This document shows positions 5,627-9,029 of a stretch of 9,029 nt of DNA, one piece after another (within the stretch, counting starts at the first letter, position 1; every line of letters starts with the position of its first letter). Origin of the DNA: an uncultured Microbacteriaceae bacterium. Lineage in GTDB: Bacteria; Actinomycetota; Actinomycetes; Actinomycetales; Microbacteriaceae. Location of the stretch: contig CAMLMQ010000118.1 of assembly GCA_946481135.1 (NCBI GenBank), positions 1 through 9,029 on the forward strand, given 5' to 3'. The notes under the pieces are model-generated. The model was not told the origin of the DNA and made no database searches. It worked only from the letters and a program-made list of their open reading frames with translations. A program made the position numbers and the translations under genes.

Positions 5627-6181
5627 GTGGCGTCGGCACAGACGCTGAGTGACGACGACCGTCGGATCGTCGCGCTCTGGGCCGCGGACTGCGCCGAGCG
5701 CGTGCTGCCGCTGTTCGAGGCGGTCGCCCCGGATGACGATCGTCCGCGAGACGCGATCGCCCGGGCGCGTGCCTACGGTCGGGGGGAACTCGACGCCGCC
5801 GGGGAGATCCGACGGCGGTTCGTCGCGGGCCGGGCCGCGTCCGGACTCTCGGACCCGGCGGCGGTCGCCGCCGCCCGAGCCGCGGCACAGGCGGCGGGCG
5901 TCGCCCACATGGGCGCCCACGCCCTCGGCGCGGCCGCCTACGCGGCGAAGGCCGCGGCGCTCGCCGATTCGGGCACCGTCGACCAGGGGAGGTGGGAGCG
6001 TGAGATCGCCGCCCAACTGCAGGGGCTGAGCGACGGAGCGCAGCTCGCCCTGCGGCGTCTGCCTGCGCTCGGCGACGACACGGCGGGACCGCTCGGGTCG
6101 GGGCTGCTCGCGAGCGGTGTGCTCGGCGACGCGATCCGCCGGATTCAGACGGAGCTCGGGGTCACTTCGAGTCGGCGATGA
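5627..6181 (+). CDS. putative immunity protein, Imm-5-like
   Basis: The 184-residue, alanine-rich, almost entirely helical protein opens with LSDDDRRIVALWAADCAERVLPLFE followed by DDDRPRDAIARARAYGRGE, a pattern I recognise from proteins annotated as putative immunity protein (Imm-5-like). A second helical block (about 75-115, VAHMGAHALGAAAYAAKAA) matches the later conserved region of that family. The family was named because some members sit in polymorphic-toxin loci; direct proof of immunity function is thin. No toxin gene is visible here. It has no signal peptide or membrane segment and should be cytoplasmic. The GTG at 5627, 5 bp after the hydrolase stop, is the natural start, although it lacks a strong ribosome-binding site, consistent with coupling. 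Its last 20 bp overlap the end of the opposite-strand membrane protein gene. Family call moderate; function uncertain. Confidence 0.75.
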   Translation: MASAQTLSDDDRRIVALWAADCAERVLPLFEAVAPDDDRPRDAIARARAYGRGELDAAGEIRRRFVAGRAASGLSDPAAVAAARAAAQAAGVAHMGAHALGAAAYAAKAAALADSGTVDQGRWEREIAAQLQGLSDGAQLALRRLPALGDDTAGPLGSGLLASGVLGDAIRRIQTELGVTSSRR

Positions 6182-6785
6182 CCTTCGTCGCGACCCGACG
6201 GGCGCCGATCGCGAGGGCGATCAGCACGACGCCGGCGACGATCGCGTAGGCGCCGATCGTCCACAGCAGCGCCTGCACCGCGCCGGTCGGGTTGATCACG
6301 GCGATCACGAGCAGCGCGACGCCGAAGAGGACGCTCAGCGCCGACGCGACATACGCCCACGTCTTGCGGCCGCCATCCGCCATCGCGTGCGCCGACGGGA
6401 AGCCGGCGATGCCCGAGAAGATCGACCAGAACGCGATCACGAAGACGACGATGAGCGCGCCGAAGAAGCCCGCGAGCAGCGGGAAGAGGGCCGCCGCGAC
6501 GCCCGCGAGCACCGACAGGATGCCCGAGACCAGCATCCAGCCCCAGCTCTTCGAACGGGCGCGGACGCGGACCGCGTGGGCGATCTCCATCACCCCGTCG
6601 ACGATCGAGTACGCCGCGAACAGGATCGCGAGCGCGACGAGCGTCACGTCGGGCGAGAAGACGAACACGAGGATGCCGAACACGATCGCGGCGATGCCGC
6701 GCAGCAGGATCATCCACCAGATCGCCTTGCCGACTGCCGCGAAGTCGGTGACCCCCGGTGCGTTGGGCGTATTCGTCGTGCTCAT
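6162..6785 (-). CDS. HdeD/DUF308-family six-helix membrane protein
   Basis: The 207-residue protein has six predicted membrane helices (about 21-43, 48-68, 82-103, 107-128, 143-163 and 168-194). They are arranged as three similar hairpins, each opening with a motif like LLRGIAAIVFGI, SGILSVLAGVAA or ASALSVLFGVAL, the signature of DUF308 repeats. E. coli HdeD of this family is an inner-membrane protein linked to acid resistance at high cell density; the actinobacterial relatives are functionally unproven. The start is the ATG at 6785-6783, with GGGAG (complement of 6791-6795) 5 bases upstream. A longer in-frame extension upstream would run into the TetR gene and is unlikely. It lies 43 bp behind the TetR gene on the same strand, so it is probably cotranscribed with it and controlled by it. 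Its end overlaps the convergent immunity-like gene by 20 bp. Confidence 0.9.
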   Translation of the reverse strand: MSTTNTPNAPGVTDFAAVGKAIWWMILLRGIAAIVFGILVFVFSPDVTLVALAILFAAYSIVDGVMEIAHAVRVRARSKSWGWMLVSGILSVLAGVAAALFPLLAGFFGALIVVFVIAFWSIFSGIAGFPSAHAMADGGRKTWAYVASALSVLFGVALLVIAVINPTGAVQALLWTIGAYAIVAGVVLIALAIGARRVATKVIADSK

Positions 6786-6828
6786 GCGTGCTCCCTCATC
6801 CTCCGGTCGACGCCGGATGCTCGGGAGC

Positions 6829-7467
6829 CTACTCCGCGCCGCGCGGGCTGAGGAGGGCCAATGAGTACTCCACGTAGGTCGTCTTGCCGGCGGTCGTGTC
6901 GGCGACGTCGGCATCCACCGCGTCGGAGAGCAGATCGAAGAGACCCTGCGCGACGAGGTCGAGCTGCGAAGACGGCGCGGTCAGCGCGGCGCCCGCTGAC
7001 ACGGCCGACATCACCGCCGAGAGACTCTGCGAGTCGACCTCGGGACGCACCATCCCGGCGTCCTTCATGCGGTCGATGAAGTCGGCGCGGGTGCCGATCT
7101 CGGGCACATACGTGAAGCCGTGCGTCGATCGCATGATCGTGTTGAGCCCGTCGCGATCGGCGAGGAACAGGGCGCGCACGAGCGGCCGCTCGTACACCCC
7201 CGTGATCACGTAGCGGTAGATGTGCGACAGCAGGCCGCCGCGCGGGTCACGCTCGATGTCGTCGATGACGACCGTCCAGAGGCTCGTGAACTCGCGGTTC
7301 AGCATCGACACGAGGAGGTCTTCGAGCGACCCGAAGTGGGCGAGAACCTGATCTTCGGAGACGCGCGCCTCCGCGGCGATACGCGAAATGGAGACGGCGT
7401 CGAAGCCATCCTCGACGACCAACCGGGCGGCGGCGTCGAGAAGCTCCTCGTACCCTGATTCCTCCAC
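6829..7467 (-). CDS. TetR-family transcriptional regulator
   Basis: The 212-residue protein has a TetR N-terminal DNA-binding domain at about residues 8-57: a first helix YEELLDAAARLVVEDGF, then the helix-turn-helix VSISRIAAEARVSEDQVLAHFGSLEDLL, where HFGSLEDLL replaces the usual YxHFxsKedLl. The remaining C-terminal helices form a ligand-binding and dimerisation domain that I cannot match to a known ligand. The start is GTG 7467-7465, supported by AAAGGGG (complement of 7474-7480) 6 bases upstream. It heads a two-gene minus-strand operon with the HdeD-like membrane protein and is divergent from the lipoprotein gene across a 113-bp region. Most TetR proteins repress their own operon, so it likely controls the membrane protein and possibly the lipoprotein. 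The inducer is unknown. Confidence 0.9.
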   Translation of the reverse strand: MEESGYEELLDAAARLVVEDGFDAVSISRIAAEARVSEDQVLAHFGSLEDLLVSMLNREFTSLWTVVIDDIERDPRGGLLSHIYRYVITGVYERPLVRALFLADRDGLNTIMRSTHGFTYVPEIGTRADFIDRMKDAGMVRPEVDSQSLSAVMSAVSAGAALTAPSSQLDLVAQGLFDLLSDAVDADVADTTAGKTTYVEYSLALLSPRGAE

Positions 7468-7499
7468 GACGTACCCCTTTCCTTGCTCACTCTACGTCG
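7467..7499. promoter_or_regulatory. inverted repeat, candidate TetR operator
   Basis: CGACGTA (7467-7473) and TACGTCG (7493-7499) are perfect 7-base inverted arms 26 bp apart centre to centre. They straddle the putative TetR -10 and ribosome-binding site. TetR operators usually have arms closer together, so this may be chance or two half-sites. Confidence 0.25.
7489..7494 (-). promoter_or_regulatory. possible -10 element for the TetR-HdeD operon
   Basis: On the minus strand this reads TAGAGT, a TAnnnT match 21 bases before the GTG start, giving a leader of roughly 15 bases that includes the AAAGGGG ribosome-binding site. No clear -35 is seen. It lies inside the 7467-7499 inverted repeat, where a repressor would block it. 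Confidence 0.4.
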
Positions 7500-7567
7500 G
7501 ACTCCTCCACCGGCCCTCGGCTGCGATCGGGCTGTGGAAAGCCGACCGCGAGCCTCGTCGGCGTCAC

Positions 7568-7573
7568 TACGGT
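7568..7573 (+). promoter_or_regulatory. -10 box for probable leaderless transcription of the lipoprotein gene
   Basis: TACGGT matches TAnnnT and ends 7 bases before ATG 7581, with no ribosome-binding site between them. Transcription would begin at or next to the start codon. It rules against the in-frame GTG at 7572, which would lie inside the -10 box. Confidence 0.55.
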
Positions 7574-7580
7574 GGTCGAC

Positions 7581-8132
7581 ATGCGGACAGGACACCTCAC
7601 CGGAACGGCCGTCGCCGCCGCCCTCCTGCTCGGGATGACGGGGTGCGTCGGCGGGGAGCCGCTACCCACCCTGCCGCCCACGCCGAGCACGACTCCGGTG
7701 TTCGCGTCGGAGGAGGAGGCACTTGCCGCGGCGGAGGAGGCGTATGCGGCGTATAGCGAAGTATCGGATCTGATTGCTCAATCGGGTGGTGCCGATCCCG
7801 AGCGCATCCAGCCCTATGTCACCGATGAGCAGTACGAAGTCGAGGTCGAGACAGCCGACCTCTTGCGAGAGAACGGCTGGCGCTCAGTCGGATCGGCGAC
7901 GACTACCCAATTCGTCCTTCAGCAGTACCTCGATCAAGCAGGCACCGCAACAATCACGGCGTACGTTTGCGTGGACGTCTCCACCACCCGCGTCGTTGAT
8001 GGCCTCGGCAATGATGTGACGCCCGCCGACCGGGATCCGATCGTGCCACTGGAGGTCGAACTGACGGGCGCCTACCCTGACCAACTCAGAGTTGCGCGGA
8101 GCGAGCAATGGCCCGATTCCTCGTTTTGCTGA
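7581..8132 (+). CDS. secreted lipoprotein of unknown function
   Basis: The 183-residue product has a lipoprotein signal: a short charged start (MRTGH), a hydrophobic stretch AVAAALLLG, and a lipobox MTGC with the lipidated Cys at 22. A proline/threonine linker follows (PLPTLPPTPSTTP), then a mature domain that begins with an acidic alanine-rich helix (ASEEEALAAAEEAYAAYSEV). A beta-rich part (TATITAYVCVDVSTTRVVD) comes next, and the protein ends in DSSFC; the two late cysteines may form a disulfide. It would be anchored to the outer face of the cell membrane. I do not recognise a named family, although similar lipoproteins with a YxCxDVS motif occur in Microbacteriaceae by recall. ATG 7581 is chosen because of the adjacent -10 box. 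The gene overlaps the following secreted protein gene by 25 bp. From about 7740 its GC content is distinctly lower than that of its neighbours. Confidence 0.85.
   Translation: MRTGHLTGTAVAAALLLGMTGCVGGEPLPTLPPTPSTTPVFASEEEALAAAEEAYAAYSEVSDLIAQSGGADPERIQPYVTDEQYEVEVETADLLRENGWRSVGSATTTQFVLQQYLDQAGTATITAYVCVDVSTTRVVDGLGNDVTPADRDPIVPLEVELTGAYPDQLRVARSEQWPDSSFC
8098..8101 (+). promoter_or_regulatory. ribosome-binding site for the PKD-domain protein
   Basis: GGAG lies 6 bases before ATG 8108, inside the lipoprotein coding sequence, and supports a start that overlaps the upstream gene rather than a later one. Confidence 0.6.
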
Positions 8133-8911
8133 CGGCGATTGCGGTCCTAGTTACGGCGGCGCCATCAGCGCATGCAGCGACAAGCGATTGCGGTCGTCTC
8201 GGCGCCGTCTTTGGATGTCCCAACGTGGGTGGGGGCGTCCAAGGCGACTCCGTTGTCCTAGACGGGGACGCGACTTCGAACGGATCGCCCGGCTCCTCGG
8301 CGCCGGGGGCTGGATGGCCCCAGCCGCCGATCAGCAATTGGTCGCCCGACCGCAGTTCCTACCTTTGCCTCATCCAGATGGGCGACCCGGCGGTGTGCGT
8401 CCCGCCGGAGGCGGAGCCCGGCATCCCGACGATCACCATCCGGGACATCGCGGCGTTCCGGCCGGCGCCGGGACGGCAGCTCATGGAACCCGACGGGTGG
8501 ACGGTCGCGGGGCTCGACACGAACTTCTACGCGCTGACCGACCGGCACGTGGTGCCCGGCACGTTGCTCGGTCGGCCCGCCGAGGTGCGCTTCACGCCGG
8601 AGCGGTACCACTGGAACTACGGCGACGGCTCGGCTGCGACGCTCGGCACGAAGGGGGCGACCTGGGCGGCGCTCGGGCTGCGGGAGTTCGATCCGACGCC
8701 GACATCCCACGTCTACGGGGAGCTCGGCGACTACACGATCACCCTCTCGATCACGTTCACCGCCGAGTACCGCTTCGACGGGGGAGCGTGGCGCCCCGTG
8801 GTCGGCGACCTCACCCTCCCCGCGAACGAGTTGTACCTGAGGGTCGGCACGGCGAAGACCGTTCTGGTCGAACGCGACTGCCTCGCCGACCCCAGCGGAC
8901 CGGGCTGCTGA
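8108..8911 (+). CDS. secreted PKD-domain-containing protein of unknown function
   Basis: The 267-residue product begins with a Sec signal peptide (hydrophobic 4-18, probable cleavage after AHA at residue 23). After a Gly/Ser/Pro-rich linker (about 41-75) the central region leads to a PKD-type beta-sandwich: YHWNYGDG with Trp169 and Asp173, then SHVYGELGDYTITLSITF (from about 200), the classic WxxGDG...HxYxxxGxYxVxL pattern. PKD domains usually mediate extracellular protein or polysaccharide contacts. Six cysteines lie outside the signal peptide, including CLIQMGDPAVC and the terminal DCLADPSGPGC, suggesting disulfides. No sorting signal or membrane anchor follows, so it should be secreted. 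Translation starts inside the lipoprotein gene (25-bp overlap), which implies coupled expression and perhaps a shared complex. Composition shifts within the gene: lower GC up to about 8220, high afterwards. Function unknown. Confidence 0.88.
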   Translation: MARFLVLLTAIAVLVTAAPSAHAATSDCGRLGAVFGCPNVGGGVQGDSVVLDGDATSNGSPGSSAPGAGWPQPPISNWSPDRSSYLCLIQMGDPAVCVPPEAEPGIPTITIRDIAAFRPAPGRQLMEPDGWTVAGLDTNFYALTDRHVVPGTLLGRPAEVRFTPERYHWNYGDGSAATLGTKGATWAALGLREFDPTPTSHVYGELGDYTITLSITFTAEYRFDGGAWRPVVGDLTLPANELYLRVGTAKTVLVERDCLADPSGPGC

Positions 8912-8933
8912 CGAACTGCTCAGCCCCGCCGAT

Positions 8934-8939
8934 TAGGCT
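8934..8939 (+). promoter_or_regulatory. possible -10 element for the gene at the right edge
   Basis: TAGGCT fits TAnnnT in the 94-bp gap after the PKD gene. A CTGACG at 8908-8913 could be a weak -35, but the spacer of 20 is long. Transcription would start about 60 bases before ATG 9006. Confidence 0.35.
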
Positions 8940-9005
8940 CCCAGCGCGGCCATAAGGAACCCACAGGATCCGGCGGGATGCTGGCTGCGCCGAAAGGAGC
9001 ACTCG

Positions 9006-9029
9006 ATGTCCGAGTCAGACCCGAACCCC
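9006..9029 (+). CDS. start of an unidentified gene, cut by the window edge
   Basis: ATG 9006 is preceded by a strong AAAGGAG at 8993-8999 with a 6-base spacer and opens a frame reading MSESDPNP to the end of the window. Eight codons are too few to identify the product. The combination of a good ribosome-binding site and an upstream TAGGCT box makes a real gene likely, transcribed separately from the PKD protein. Confidence 0.65.

Noticed and set aside
4410..5888. Long minus-strand open frame of 492 codons opposite the membrane-protein, hydrolase and immunity-like genes
   Set aside because: Its translation is Arg/Pro/Gly-rich with no domain, it crosses a terminator and several real genes, and such frames arise commonly opposite high-GC codons.
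5627..6181. Toxin-immunity locus
   Set aside because: The Imm-5-like protein has no toxin, secretion or repeat gene within the window, so a toxin-immunity pair cannot be claimed.
6117..6864. Plus-strand open frames opposite the HdeD-like gene
   Set aside because: The minus strand gives a clean six-helix membrane protein with DUF308 repeats; the plus-strand translations have no recognisable structure.
7740..8220. Genomic island or mobile element at the low-GC patch
   Set aside because: No integrase, transposase, terminal repeats or tRNA is seen; the patch is inside two genes rather than around them.

Overview
The window is high-GC DNA with NNC/NNG-biased codons, frequent GTG starts and TAnnnT -10 boxes placed directly against start codons. 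Together with the protein families present, this points to an actinobacterium, most likely of the family Microbacteriaceae. That placement is inferred from composition and recall, not from a search. No tRNA, rRNA, CRISPR array, transposase or phage gene was seen, and no stretch over 300 bases lacks a gene.

Positions 1-4347 (+ strand) hold a tightly packed row of six genes: the end of a DUF6282-type amidohydrolase-like protein, a beta-keto acid cleavage enzyme (BKACE, formerly DUF849), a cupin-fold protein, an HpcH/HpaI-type aldolase, a hotdog-fold acyl-CoA thioesterase and a short-chain dehydrogenase. Gaps are 2-25 bp with no terminator between genes, so this looks like one operon. The enzyme set (hydrolase, keto-acid cleavage with CoA transfer, retro-aldol cleavage, thioester hydrolysis, NAD(P)-dependent redox) suggests a catabolic route for an unidentified small carboxylic or ring compound. 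No transporter, CoA ligase or regulator is visible; they may lie upstream of the window. A 17-bp tandem duplication at the aldolase/thioesterase junction has duplicated a fused stop/start signal.

Positions 4348-6181 (+ strand) hold a small two-helix membrane protein (DUF6458-like) closed by a strong UUCG-loop terminator. A carbon-nitrogen hydrolase follows, apparently transcribed as a leaderless mRNA and coupled to an Imm-5-like putative immunity protein.

Positions 6162-7467 (- strand) hold a TetR-family regulator followed by a six-helix HdeD/DUF308 membrane protein, probably one self-regulated operon. The HdeD gene ends inside the 3' end of the immunity-like gene (20-bp tail-to-tail overlap).

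Positions 7581-9029 (+ strand) hold a lipoprotein overlapping a secreted PKD-domain protein by 25 bp, both of unknown function, and the first eight codons of a further gene. The lipoprotein and the start of the PKD gene have clearly lower GC (about 61%) than the rest of the window, which suggests a separate history for this pair.
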